The notes: generated by a model not told the origin, from the letters alone. A DNA stretch of 64,000 nucleotides from Segnochrobactrum spirostomi (GCF_009600605.1 NZ_VWNA01000003.1:124001-188000); one strand, 5' to 3'; counted from the stretch's first letter, positions 1-10,400 are shown. A program made the numbers and translations.

Positions 1-1336
1 AACTGTTCGGGCCGAGATAAGGCTGGCTCTGGCGGACATAATCGCTCGCCTTGCCGGCATTGTATTTGCCGTCGTCGAAGGCGAAGCGGACCTTGTAGCG
101 GCCGCGGGTATCCATCCAGCCGCGCTGGCCCTGGTTCTCTTCCGCGTCGATCTGCGCCGTGAAGAGCCCCGACACATTGGGTCGCGGGGTCTTGCGTTCG
201 GGGCGGAAAGGCGTGTCGAACGGGACGCATTCGATCTCGTTCGCATAGGGCCGCGCGGCCCGCGCTTCATGGCTGAAGGGCAGAGGGGCGAAGGCGGACG
301 GCGGCGGCACGGACACCGAGTGGCGTACCGAGACGACGAGGAACTGGGTCGACTTCGAACTCAGGGTGTGGTCCGTCAGGGTGAAGACGGTGCCGGCGCG
401 CAATTGGGGCACGTTGCTTTCGCCCCTATAGACGAGGCGGCGGCAGGCGATCTCCTCGGCGCGGATCTTCGCGAGCGTCTTGCCCTGGTCCTCGTCGTCG
501 AAATGCTGGCCATATTCGACGATCTTGCCGAAGCCCTGGTCCGTCACGGTTTCGCTCACCTTGAGCGGCGGAGAGGTCTTGGTCTCGTTATAGTCGCGCA
601 AGTGGACGCTGCCGGGCACCGGCTTCGCAATGGCGCGGAAGCGCGTCATCGCTAGATCGCCGGTCCGGGCACTGCCGCGCTTGTTGTTGAAGGTGACGGT
701 CGGCAAGCCGTCGATATCGACGTTCTTGCAGACATCGTTTTTGTCGCCGAACACGACGATCTCGGATTGGTCGTCGTGCTCGAAAAAGAAGAAGACGCCC
801 TCGTGCTCGCATTGGCGCTTGAGGAACGACAGATCGCTTTCGCCATATTGGACGACCTGGGCGCGGGCCAGATAATCCGAGCGCAGCCGCAGTTCGTGAC
901 GAATGTCCAGGCCGTGACCGCCGGTCGTCGAGTCCGTCCCGGCGCCGTTGGTGAGAACGCTGTCGACGAGGTCGCCGAGCTTGATCGGGTCCGAAGCGCC
1001 GTAGACGAGGTTCTGGCGGCTGAGGTCGAGCAGTGAAAGGCGTGGTGCGAGGACCGTCTGGTAGGCGAAGTCGCCGGCGTGGGTGGCGTCGCCCGCGCTG
1101 AATTCGGCCAGGATGCCATGGGCGGTGAGCACGTTGCCGCCGGCACTGATCGTCAGGGTCGCCGCTTGCCCAATGGCATCGAGAGGGTCGATCGTATCGG
1201 CGCTGGTGAACTCGATCTCATACCGGAACAGGTCTGAGATCCGCTCGCGACCTTCGATCGACGTGACGTAGATTTCCTTGCGGTCGAGGGCCGGCACCGA
1301 AAGGGTGAGCGTGAGGTCCGTGCGCTTGCCGATCAT
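1..1336 (-). CDS. vgrG: VgrG spike protein, first copy (C-terminus outside window)
   Basis: This is the trimeric spike of the type VI secretion tail. About 445 codons are visible before the window edge cuts the 3' end. The ATG at 1336 reads MIGKRTDLTLTLS, and no stop follows to base 1. Blocks such as VVQYGESDLSF, CEHEGVFFFFEH and NETKTSPPLKVSETVTDQG are shared with the complete VgrG at 3348-5867, and the gp27-like and early gp5-like regions align along the whole visible length. It is the last gene of the leftward T6SS tail, 235 bp after the TPR gene. The two vgrG genes are paralogues, probably from a tandem duplication around the TPR gene. The family call is firm; the C-terminal cargo region cannot be seen. 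Confidence 0.93.
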   Translation of the reverse strand, partial: MIGKRTDLTLTLSVPALDRKEIYVTSIEGRERISDLFRYEIEFTSADTIDPLDAIGQAATLTISAGGNVLTAHGILAEFSAGDATHAGDFAYQTVLAPRLSLLDLSRQNLVYGASDPIKLGDLVDSVLTNGAGTDSTTGGHGLDIRHELRLRSDYLARAQVVQYGESDLSFLKRQCEHEGVFFFFEHDDQSEIVVFGDKNDVCKNVDIDGLPTVTFNNKRGSARTGDLAMTRFRAIAKPVPGSVHLRDYNETKTSPPLKVSETVTDQGFGKIVEYGQHFDDEDQGKTLAKIRAEEIACRRLVYRGESNVPQLRAGTVFTLTDHTLSSKSTQFLVVSVRHSVSVPPPSAFAPLPFSHEARAARPYANEIECVPFDTPFRPERKTPRPNVSGLFTAQIDAEENQGQRGWMDTRGRYKVRFAFDDGKYNAGKASDYVRQSQPYLGPNS

Positions 1337-1571
1337 TGCGGTTTTCCCCCTTGGCGCGCATCGCCGCCTTCACCGAGTCCGATGGCGAGACTGCCTGACG
1401 GGTTCGCCAAGCCGGTCTGTCAACGCTCCGCTTCGAAGGCGTGTCGGGCCATTCTTGCTACGGTGATCGCGCGCGCGAAGCGGCGCGTTGATATCCCGCG
1501 GCGCGACCTTAGCGGATGAGTTTTACAGTCGCGCGAAGGGCATCGGCGCTGCCGTCGGGGGTCGACGCGCG

Positions 1572-3323
1572 TCAGAGCCGGGCCCGGATCGCGGACTTGA
1601 GCGCGGCCGCGCGCTCGCCCCCGGTGCCGATCTCTGCCGGCGACACGACGGCGAGCGAGGGATACCAGCGGGCCATCCCGTCGCGGCTCGCGAAGGTCCA
1701 ATCAGGGATCGGCCCGGTGACAATCAGGCCGGGACGGCCGAGGGCACCCGCCGTCGCGCCGACGACGCCGGTCGGGGCGAGGACAAAATCCACGCCTGCG
1801 ATCGCTGCGACCAAGTCGGCATAGAGGTTCACATGCGCGCCACCGTCGAGGATCGCCGGCCGGCCGCCGAGCTGATGGCGCGCTTCGCCGGTCTCCAGGC
1901 TGATCAGGGTGCCTAGACCGTCCGTGGCCGCCACGGCATCCTCGAGCGAAAGAGCGATGCCGTAGGTGTCCCACGCGAGACCGATCAGCGGTCGTGGCAA
2001 TCCATCGAACGCCTTTTGCCAGCGCGCGAGTCGCTCCGCGTCGGGCGTCAGATAAGGCACGGTCGCCGCCTCGCCCGACAGGCGCACGACGTCGAGAAGC
2101 GCCTCGGCCGGGAGGGCCGGCACGTCGGATCGCTCGGTCTCGGCCCGGACGCCCGCGCCGCTCGCGAGCAGGATGTCGGCGATCTCGCGGCTGCCGGCGA
2201 TGGTGATCGGCTGCTCGTGGCGGCGGGCGAGTTCGGGCAGGGCGCGGGCGAGAAAGACGAGCTCGGACGGCGGAACGCCGCCGCGGGCCAGTATCGCCTG
2301 TGCCTTGAACGGGTCCTCGCCCTCATCGAGCATCCGTGTCGCGTCGAGGCGGCCGAGCATCAGGTGCGCCACATTGCGGCAGCGCCGCAGGGCGCCGTCG
2401 TCCGGAATGCGGCTCGCCAGGGTGTCGATGAGCTTCAGCGCCGGCTCGGGGCGGTTGGCGAAGATCAGGAAGGTGGCGAGGCCGAACAGCGTCTCCGGCG
2501 TATTGCCGAGGCGGCGCACCGCCTGAGTGAGGGCCTGGACGCCAGCGTCGGTCTGGCCGCGCAAAGCGGCGAGTTGAGCCGCGAGAAGCTGGGCGTCCCA
2601 CATCAGCGGCGCGACCGCGAGGACACGGCGTAGCAGCGTCGCGGCCCGCTCAACGTCCCCCGTGTCGGCGAGCGTCCGCGCGAATGCGACCTGATGGCCG
2701 AGATCGCTCGGGGCGAGCAAAAAGGCCTGCTCGGCGACCTGCGCCGCCTCGGTGCTGCGCCCGGTCTGGCTCAAGACCAGCGACAGATTGCGCAGTGCCT
2801 CCTTGCTATCGCCGTCGAGGGCGAGGGCGCGGCGCAGCGCCCGCTCGGCAAGCAGCCATTCGCCAGAGGCCATGGCGGTCGCCCCGAACAGAGCGTGCGC
2901 CGCGGCCGTGTCGGGCGCGGCCTCGATCGCCTCGGTGGCGATGGTTCGGGCCTCGCCAATTTCACCCCTGGCGAGCCGGATGCGGCCGAGGGTCAGCTTG
3001 TGATCGACCTTGCCGGGCGCGAGCTCGATCGCCCGCTCGGCGCAGATCAGCCCGTCGTCGAGTTTGTTGAGGGCCGTGCGCGCGACGGCGAGGGTGCCGA
3101 CGAGGACATCGTTGTTGGGATAGGCGGTACACGCCTGTTCGAGCAATTCTTCCGCGCGCGCGGCGTCGCCCTTGCCGAGGGTAGCGGCGGCCGCTGTCTC
3201 CAACGCATCAGGCGTCGCCTTTTCCTCCGGCCGGAGCGTCTCGATCGCGATAAGCACCTCCTCGTACCGTCCTGAACCGAGGAGATCTTTAATGGGTTGC
3301 ATCTTGATTTCAATTCTATGCAT
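1572..3323 (-). CDS. TPR protein with degenerate glycosyltransferase-like C-terminus
   Basis: This 583-residue protein lies between the two vgrG genes. Roughly residues 10-330 are successive TPR-type helical pairs (for example AERAIELAPGKVDHKLTLGR and AERALRRALALDGDSKEALR). The C-terminal ~160 residues (RPLIGLAWDTYG... VDFVLAPTGVVGATAGALGRPGLIV... PDWTFASRDG, WYPSLAVV) resemble the GT9/O-GlcNAc-transferase-like domain that often follows TPRs in proteobacteria. The usual VDTAVAHLAGALG core reads APTGVVGATAGALG, so catalytic activity is uncertain. An ATG at 3302 (MQPIKDLLG) is a possible later start; neither site has a strong Shine-Dalgarno sequence. By position it could be an effector chaperone, adaptor or modifying enzyme for VgrG cargo; that is inference. 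Confidence 0.75.
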   Translation of the reverse strand: MHRIEIKMQPIKDLLGSGRYEEVLIAIETLRPEEKATPDALETAAAATLGKGDAARAEELLEQACTAYPNNDVLVGTLAVARTALNKLDDGLICAERAIELAPGKVDHKLTLGRIRLARGEIGEARTIATEAIEAAPDTAAAHALFGATAMASGEWLLAERALRRALALDGDSKEALRNLSLVLSQTGRSTEAAQVAEQAFLLAPSDLGHQVAFARTLADTGDVERAATLLRRVLAVAPLMWDAQLLAAQLAALRGQTDAGVQALTQAVRRLGNTPETLFGLATFLIFANRPEPALKLIDTLASRIPDDGALRRCRNVAHLMLGRLDATRMLDEGEDPFKAQAILARGGVPPSELVFLARALPELARRHEQPITIAGSREIADILLASGAGVRAETERSDVPALPAEALLDVVRLSGEAATVPYLTPDAERLARWQKAFDGLPRPLIGLAWDTYGIALSLEDAVAATDGLGTLISLETGEARHQLGGRPAILDGGAHVNLYADLVAAIAGVDFVLAPTGVVGATAGALGRPGLIVTGPIPDWTFASRDGMARWYPSLAVVSPAEIGTGGERAAALKSAIRARL

Positions 3324-3347
3324 ATCTTCTACGAACTGTATCCAAAA

Positions 3348-5867
3348 TTAGCCTATCGAAACGAGACTTGATGTCGTGTTTTGCACCTTATGGTTCATGG
3401 ATACGAGTTCTATGCTGGATGCTTCAGATGCCGATCTGTCCGTCTTCGATCCGGCTGTTTCCGACTTAGTTGTGCTCGTCACTGTCTTCGCGCCGTTGAC
3501 GGTTTCTGTCGAATTATTGGACGTCGAGGTGAAGGTCAAATAATTCGCTGTAAACTTATTTGTGGCGTCTATTACTTGCTGGCGCGTCTTATATTCTTTT
3601 CCTTGAATCAAGCTAATAGTGTATCCTGCCACGAGGGTTATATTATAACCCAAAACTGCCTTGAAGTCTTGTGGGCTAGCAAATTTAAGCTCGCCTCCGA
3701 GGCATATTTTAGTTTGTAGTCCGGCTACAATCGCAAGTTCGATAGACAGCTTCATTGAAAATGTCGCCGCCATCGTCAGCAGCGTCGTGTCGCCCCACAT
3801 GAGATTTTGAGATTTGCTCAGATTTGTTGTCTTGACGTCACTCAGGTAATATTCGCGCGTCTCGCCGCTCACAGTCGTCGTCGAGGTCCCGTCGACGGTG
3901 ATATCGCTACTGCCTGTGAGCTTGACGGTCATGTCATAAGCGGACAGGTTAATGTCGCTGTCCGTCGTCATATCGATATCGTCGGAAGCATAGAGGGTGT
4001 ATTCACCATCGTCGACTTTGTGGGTCGACGACCCCGACAAGGTCTCGGTGGCGTAGCCCTCGCCATAATTGTAGGTGGCGGTTCCGGCGACGTTCACGTT
4101 CAGATCTTTGTGGGTGTAGAGGAGGACGCCGGTGGTCAGCGCATTCTCGGCTGCCTGCTCGGGATCGTCCTGCGTCTGCGCATCGACCGAGGCCCGCGTC
4201 GCCTTCGGCAGCAGCGAGCGCTCGTCCTTCGGGATCGGCTGTCCCATGCGCAGATAGCTGCCGGTGAAGGAGCGGCCCGCCACCTTAGACGGCGTGTCGA
4301 TCCGGAAGAACGGCGCGTCGCTCGACCCGTCTTCGCTCGATCCCTTGTCGGGCGGCGCTGCCCGGTCGTCGATCTCCATCATCACGTTCGCCGGGGTGAC
4401 GATCCGGTTCAGCGTGTTGTGATGCTTGGTGACGGGGTCGGCGTTTTTCTCGTTCGAGACGGCACCGACGACGATCGGTCGGTCGGGATCTCCGTTGAGG
4501 TAGCCGACGACCACCTCCGTGCCCTGGAGGAGGGGGAAGTGGAAGCCCGTCGCGTCGGGACCGAGATAAGGCTGGCTCTGACGGATATAGTCGCTCGCCT
4601 TGCCGGCCTGGGCGTCGCCGTCGTCGAACGCGAAGCGCACGCGGTAGCGGCCGCGATCGTCCATCCAGCCGCGCTTGCCGCGGTCCTGCTCGGCGTCGAT
4701 CTGGGCGGTATAGAGGCCGGAGACGTTCGGCTTCGGCGTCTTGCGTTCGGGGCGGAACGGCGTCGAGAGCTTGATGCACTCAATCTGGTTCGTGTAGCCG
4801 TGCGCCGCGGTCGCGCCGGCACCGAATGCCGACGGCAGCGCGATCGACGCGGCATGGTGCGCCGAGATCACCAGGAATTGGTCGGAAAGCGAGGCGCGGG
4901 GATGCTCGCGCAGCGTAAAGACCATGCCGGCGCGCAATTGCGGCGCATTGCAGTCCCCGACATAGATCGTCCGTCGGCAGCCGATTTCCTCGGCGCGGAT
5001 CTTGGCGAGCTTCTTGCCCTGCTCCTCGTCATCGAAATGGTCGCCGTATTCGACGACCTTGCCGAAGCCTTGGTCCGTCACGGTCTCGCTCACCTTGAGC
5101 GGCGGCGAGGTCTTCGTCTCGTTGTAATCGCGCAGGTAGAGGGTGCCCGGAACGGGCCGGGTCACCGCGCGAAAGCGCGTCATCGCGAGATCGCTCGGGC
5201 GGGCGCCGCTGCGCTTGTCGTTGAAGACGAGGCTCTGTCCGCCGTCAATCTCGACCTCCTTGAACACGTCGTTCTTGTCGCCGAACACGACGGTCTCTTT
5301 GTCGTCGCCGTGTTCGAAGAAGAAGAAGACGCCCTCGTACTCGCATTGGCGGCGCAGAAAGGTGAGGTCGCTCTCGCCATATTGGACGACCTGCTTGCGG
5401 CTCGGATAATGGATCCGCAGGCGCCGCTCGTGGTCGATGCTGAGGCCGTGGCCGCCCGACGTCGAATTCCGCCCCGCCTTGTTGGTCAGAACGGTGTCGA
5501 TGAGATCATTAAGCTTGATCGCCTCTTCCGCCCCGTAGATCAGGTTCTGCCGGCTCAAGTCCAGCAGCGCTAGTTGCGGCGCGAGCACCGTTCGGTAGAC
5601 CTGATCGCCCGACGCCGTGAGTTCCCCTTCAGTGAACTCGACGAGGATGCCGTGGGTGGTGAGCGTATGGCCGCCGGTCTCGACGGTGAGCGTGGCGGTC
5701 TTGCCGATGACGTCTTCCGGATCGATCAAGTCGACGCTGGTGAAGACGATCTCGTAGCGGAACAGATCGGAAATGCGCTCCTCGCCTTCGATCGACGTGA
5801 CGAGCACTTCCTTGCCCTCGAGCGACGACGCCTCGAGCGTCAGCACGAGTTCGGTTTCCTTCGCCAT
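3348..5867 (-). CDS. vgrG: VgrG spike protein, complete copy with extended C-terminus
   Basis: This 839-residue VgrG starts at an ATG preceded by GGGAG. Residues 1 to about 480 are the conserved gp27/gp5-like core (SIEGEERISDLFRYEI near residue 25; the OB-fold segment GRYRVRFAFDDGD; LLQGTEVVVGYLNGDPDRP). A Thr/Ser/Asp-rich repetitive stretch follows (DIDMTTDSDINLSAYDMTVK), consistent with the triple-stranded beta-helix needle. The last ~200 residues contain a hydrophobic patch (ELAIVAGLQTKICLGGEL, VLGYNITLVAGYTISLIQG) and end in Thr/Ser/Asn-rich sequence. The DNA coding this end (about 3348-3780) is visibly AT-rich compared with the rest of the gene. It may carry an effector or adaptor-binding domain; I recognise no catalytic motif there. 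Confidence 0.94.
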   Translation of the reverse strand: MAKETELVLTLEASSLEGKEVLVTSIEGEERISDLFRYEIVFTSVDLIDPEDVIGKTATLTVETGGHTLTTHGILVEFTEGELTASGDQVYRTVLAPQLALLDLSRQNLIYGAEEAIKLNDLIDTVLTNKAGRNSTSGGHGLSIDHERRLRIHYPSRKQVVQYGESDLTFLRRQCEYEGVFFFFEHGDDKETVVFGDKNDVFKEVEIDGGQSLVFNDKRSGARPSDLAMTRFRAVTRPVPGTLYLRDYNETKTSPPLKVSETVTDQGFGKVVEYGDHFDDEEQGKKLAKIRAEEIGCRRTIYVGDCNAPQLRAGMVFTLREHPRASLSDQFLVISAHHAASIALPSAFGAGATAAHGYTNQIECIKLSTPFRPERKTPKPNVSGLYTAQIDAEQDRGKRGWMDDRGRYRVRFAFDDGDAQAGKASDYIRQSQPYLGPDATGFHFPLLQGTEVVVGYLNGDPDRPIVVGAVSNEKNADPVTKHHNTLNRIVTPANVMMEIDDRAAPPDKGSSEDGSSDAPFFRIDTPSKVAGRSFTGSYLRMGQPIPKDERSLLPKATRASVDAQTQDDPEQAAENALTTGVLLYTHKDLNVNVAGTATYNYGEGYATETLSGSSTHKVDDGEYTLYASDDIDMTTDSDINLSAYDMTVKLTGSSDITVDGTSTTTVSGETREYYLSDVKTTNLSKSQNLMWGDTTLLTMAATFSMKLSIELAIVAGLQTKICLGGELKFASPQDFKAVLGYNITLVAGYTISLIQGKEYKTRQQVIDATNKFTANYLTFTSTSNNSTETVNGAKTVTSTTKSETAGSKTDRSASEASSIELVSMNHKVQNTTSSLVSIG

Positions 5868-5912
5868 CGCTCAACTCCCGGTGTGGAACGGCCCTCAGCG
5901 CAGGGCGCGGGA

Positions 5913-6314
5913 TCAGCACATGGCGCAGAGGATGACCTGCGCCGGGCTGATGGTGGCGCCGTAGGCGTTTGGTATGGAGCCGTTCTGCATCGTCGGCATG
6001 CCCATCATCGCGGCCGGCGCGCCGGCGAGGAAGAGCTTCGTCGAACCCATCATCGGTGCGCTCTGGCCCATCTCGTCGCCGGATATGAGCCCGCCGCCGA
6101 CGCCGGCATTGTCGCCGTTCGACATCGAGATCTTGGTCGAGAAATTGTGCGCCGGCATCGCCGTGAGCAGGATCTTTTCCTGGTTCGGCGTCGCCATCGC
6201 CCCCATTGCGATGTTCGGATAGGGAATCGGAACGATCACCGGCCCCATCGGCGTCTTGCAGCAATCGGGCATGGCCATGTTCATGTAGGCGCTTTGGGAA
6301 TTGACGTAGACCAT
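5913..6314 (-). CDS. DUF4150 (PAAR-like) spike-tip protein
   Basis: This 133-residue protein starts MVYVNSQSAYMNMAMPDCCK and carries the DUF4150/PAAR-like pattern, with TPMGPVIVPIPYPNIA, STKISMSNGDNAG and PMMGSTKLFLAGAPAA. It ends in CAMC. Known members of this family sharpen the VgrG tip and are often N-terminal to, or encoded beside, T6SS effectors. The ATG at 6314 lies 4 bases after the TGA of the upstream pentapeptide gene in its restored frame, and vgrG follows 45 bp downstream. As deposited, the frame runs open from 7427, giving an apparent pentapeptide-DUF4150 fusion. The Arg/Ser-rich joining segment is out-of-frame translation, so a separate gene is the better reading. Confidence 0.85.
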   Translation of the reverse strand: MVYVNSQSAYMNMAMPDCCKTPMGPVIVPIPYPNIAMGAMATPNQEKILLTAMPAHNFSTKISMSNGDNAGVGGGLISGDEMGQSAPMMGSTKLFLAGAPAAMMGMPTMQNGSIPNAYGATISPAQVILCAMC

Positions 6315-6318
6315 GGGG

Positions 6319-7427
6319 TCAGGAGCCTTCGTTGAAGGGATGTGGGGCGTCGTCGCGGACCCGACGCGGCTCGTAGAGTTCGGCGATCGCCCGAGGCACC
6401 TCGGTGCCCAGCGTATCGCCTGTGGCGCCGGTCGCCACCGCGCCTTCGAGGCTGGTGCGATGCAGGTTGGTGCGGCCGAAGCGCGCGAGGCTGAGGTCCG
6501 TGGCGTCGAGCCGGACGTTTTCGAACTGCGCGTAGACGAGGTTCGCGGACGCGAACCGGGCCCCGTCGCGTCGGCATTGGTGAAGACCGCCATCTCGAGG
6601 CGGCTTCCCTCGAAATTGCTCTGCTGGAGGTTGGCCGCGGTGAAGTTCGCGCCGTAGAGGTCGGCGTGGGTGAAGTCCGTACCGGTGAGATTGGCGGCGG
6701 CGAACACGGCGGTCGCGCCCTTGATGCCTGTGAGATCGGCGTCGGTGAGGTCGGCCTTTGAAAATTGGCTGCCGGTGACGTCGGCTCCGGCGAGGCGCAC
6801 GCCGGCCATCTTGGCGCCCGCCATGTTGGTCTGGCGGAGCGGCAGGCCGGTGAGGTCGCGGCCGGTGAAGTCGGCGTTCGCGAACACGACGCTCTTGCAG
6901 GCGAGATTTTCGAGGCGGGCGGCGCGCAGATCGGCTCCGACCGTCGTCACCGATTGCAGGGTCGCGCGGGTCAGATCGGCGCCGGCGACATCGCATTCGA
7001 GCAGCGCGCTGAAGGTCAGCGTCACGTCGGCGAGCACGATGTCCCCCGCCTTGCACTTCAACAGGCTGCAGCGCGTCATGGTGGCGCCGGCGAAGGTCAC
7101 GCCCGTCAGATCGCAATCGAGGAAGGAAACGTCGCGCAGAGTGGCCCCTGCGAAGGTCGCCTCCGCCAGGTCACAGGCCATAAAGGTCGCATCCTTCACG
7201 TGCGCGCCCGAAAAATCGGCGCGGCGCGCGCCCGCCTTGATCATCCGCGCCTTGACGAGCTTGGCCCCGTTGAGGCGGGCTTCGGGAAGCTGAGTCTCGA
7301 CGAGCAGGGCACCGCTCAGGTCGGCGCCGGCGAGGTCTACGCCGGTGAAGTCCCCGCCTTGATAGAGCACCCCGTGATGGATGTGATCGAGGAGGTCGGT
7401 AAGAGGATCACGCGGCATCGCGGCCAC
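6319..7427 (-). pseudogene. Pentapeptide-repeat protein, frame broken by one missing base
   Basis: The restored protein is 369 residues of nearly uninterrupted A(D/N)LXX pentapeptides (AGADLSGALL, ADLTDADLTG, AANLTGTDFT HADLYGANFT), which fold as a right-handed quadrilateral beta-helix. At the G4C3 run (plus-strand 6558-6564) the frame slips. Before it reads AVFTNADATG; the other frame continues ARFASANLVYAQFENVRLDA with perfect pentapeptide phase and stops at 6319. One added base makes the length divisible by three. The gene overlaps the end of the DUF2169 gene by 20 bp and precedes the DUF4150 gene. In this context a T6SS effector, adaptor or scaffold role is likely but not shown. The break is probably a sequence error rather than decay. 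Confidence 0.8.
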
Positions 7428-10400
7428 CCTGCTTGTGGGCGGTGGAGAGGGAGAGGCGGGTGAGGCCGAGATCGGCCTTCGTGAAATCCGCCGCGTCGAG
7501 TTGCGCGTCCGCCATGTTGGCGCCGTAGAGGCTCGCGCCCCGCAGTCGCGCCCCAGTGAGGTCGGTGCGCCGCATCTGGGCCTCGTGCAGACAGGCGCCG
7601 ACGAGATCGCTCGCCGACAGACGCGTGGAATCGAGCCGGGCGCCGCGCAGCGAAACGAGTCGCAGATTGGCGCCGGACACGTCGGCTTCGGAGAATACGG
7701 CGCCGTCGAACACCGCGCGCTTGAAGGTTGCGCCCGCCATCTTCGCCTTGTGCCAGCTCGTGCCGGGGGCCCAGGCGCCGTCGAAGCAGGCGCGCTCGAG
7801 GCCGCAGCCGCCGAGGAAGCTCACCTTGGCGAGGTCGGCGGAGGTGAAGTCGGCGCCGGTCGCTTCAACGACGAGGAACGCGCATTCGCGCATCGTGGCA
7901 TTGCGGAAGCGGACCCCGACGAGGTTCGCCTCGATGAGCTGGCAGCGTTCGAGGACGGCGTCGTCGAAGATCGTGTTCTCGCAGGGGCTGCGCAGGAAGC
8001 TGAGCGACGAAAGGCGTGCGGCGGTGAAGTCGGTGCGGGTGAACTTCGCCATCATGATCGAGAGGTCGGCGAGCGAGGCTCCCCTGAGCGAGGCATCGCT
8101 GAAATCCGTTTCGAACGCGCGCGCGTTGTCGAGCCGCGCCCCGTCGAGCCGGGCGAAGTTCAAGCGTGCCTTGGAGAGGTTCGCTTCGCTGAGATCGACT
8201 CCGCTGAGATCGGCGCCCGTCAGATCCGCCTCGGTAAGCGTCGCCTGGGTCATTTTCGCCCCGGCGAGCCGCGTCCCGCGCAGATCGGATTTCTCCAGGA
8301 AGACGCCTGTCAGATCCCATCCGGAGAGATCGGCACCGGCGAGATCGATGCCGGCGAGATCGCATCCCGCGAACGAGCGGCTCGCGATCTTGTCGCCGAG
8401 GGCGACCTCGCCGAACCGGCGGGCCGAGGCCGGTGACAGCGCGTCCGTCGGGAACATCGCCCCCGGCGTCGACCGCCGAGCTTGCGTCATACCCTCCTCG
8501 TAGCTCGCCTCCATCGCATCGAGCTCGGCTTCCGCGTCCTTCACCGTGCTTCCGATGCGGGCCTCGGCTGCGGCGATGGCGGCGCGTGGATCGCTCGGCA
8601 GCGGCTCGACGTCGGGCGGGGCGAGGTCGGCGAGGAGGGCGTCGAGCGCCGAGCCCTCGCGCCCGGCGAGCTTCGGGAACGAGGACCGCAAGGTCGCGTC
8701 GAGTTCGTCGAGCTTGCCGCTGATCTCGGCGCGCTTGTCCCCCGGCAGTTCCGGTATCGCCAGCCCTTCCGCGATGGTGGCGCTCGCCGGCTGCGGCGGT
8801 CGAGGCGGTGGCGGCTTCGGTGAACCTGGGGCCGCGATTTCGTCGAGCAGCACTCCGAGATCGTCGGCGCCCGGGATCTTGAAGTCCGTGAGATTGGCCA
8901 TGGCCTGCCGCACGTCGTAGAGCGGCGATCCCTCCGGCAGACGGCGGAATCGGGCGATCGCGCGTTCGAGCAGGGTCTCGTCGTCGGGGCCGACCTGAGC
9001 CGCGGCGAGCTTCTCGCGGAAGGAGCCGGCCTCCGTCAAGGCGTCCAGGAGCTTTTCGTGCGAGCCCTCCGGGGCGAGCGGGTCCTTCTCCGGAGGCTTG
9101 AACGCCGCGAGGGCGGAGTCGACGGCCTTGAGCGGGTTCTCGATCGGATCGCCGCCGAGGCTCGCGAGGAGCGCGTCGAGGCCGCCATCCTCCTTGGTGA
9201 AATCGATGCCCTCCAGGGCAGCGCGCGTCTTCTCGGCCTCGGCCTCGATCTGAGCGACGGTTTCTTCTATGCGCTTGCGTTCCGCGTCGAGGCCGTCGAA
9301 CAACGCGCCGTAATCGATGTCGCCGCTTTCGAACTCTTCGGGCGTCGGGAAGATCATGGTCACAGGCGGGGGCGGTGGCGGCTCCGGCCACAACGAGGGC
9401 GGCAGGCCCGACTTCTCGAGCTGGCGCTCCATCATGAAGACCGAGGCGGCATGGCGCCGGTCGCGGTCCGCCTCGTTGTAGGCAATGCGCGCCGCGAGCT
9501 TTTCCGCGTCGATCTCTTCCGAGCGCAGTGGCGACAGCGGCCGATCGTCGAGCGCGGTCTTGTGCGCATTCTCCGGATCGGTCCGCCGGGCAAGGGTCTC
9601 AAGATAATGCTCGTACGGCCGCGGCGGATCGGTGATGCGCTCGTAGGCGAGCATCACCTGGCGCACGTCGAGGCCGTCGATGTCCGCCACCGCCTGCGCG
9701 GCCCGGTAGATGAGAATGCCGCGCCGAAGGCCGGCCATGAGCCAGAGGGTGTCGATTACCATCGGCAACTCGACGAGTTCGTTCGGCCGGCCTTCCATGC
9801 CGAGGAAGGCGCGCACCCGGAAGCCCGGCAGGCGGCCTTCGAGGCCCGGCGTGTCGGCTGCGAACCCGATGAGCCGATAGGGCTCGTCGCCGGTGAGGTA
9901 GCCGGGCAGGCGCTGGTCTTCCGGCCCGATCAGGAAGAGGCGGGGATCGGCGTCGTCCGGGAGAGCGGGAGCCAGTTCGTCGAGCCAGGCCTGATCGTAG
10001 GTCCCGGCATAGCGCCGCCGCTCGGGCGAGGTCGGGTCGCCCGGTCCGAACAGGATCGGCGGCGGATTGTCGAGCGGATCGCCGACGAGATGGGGAATGT
10101 CCTCTAGATTGGGCAGCGCCACGAGTTCGCCGGCGACCATGCGGTCGTGGGCGCGATAGCCGAGGCCGCCCGGATTGGTCGGATGGCCGGGACCACCGAA
10201 CGCGCGCGCCGGGTCGAGAGGCATCGCCGTGAACGGCACGGGGTCCGACATGCCGCGGCCGTCGAGCGTCCAATAGCGGTCGCCGACGACGGCGATGCGC
10301 TTGCTAACCGGACCGACGGCGTAATCGAGCAGCATCGCGGGGGTCGCGACACCGCCCGCGGGGCAGGCCTTGCCGCCGACGAGAATTTCGGCACAGGGCT

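Noticed and set aside
3807-5573. Plus-strand open frame of 588 codons opposite vgrG
   Set aside because: It lies entirely within the well-supported VgrG gene and has the Arg/Val/Ala/Asp-rich composition of antisense frames in GC-rich DNA; no family match.
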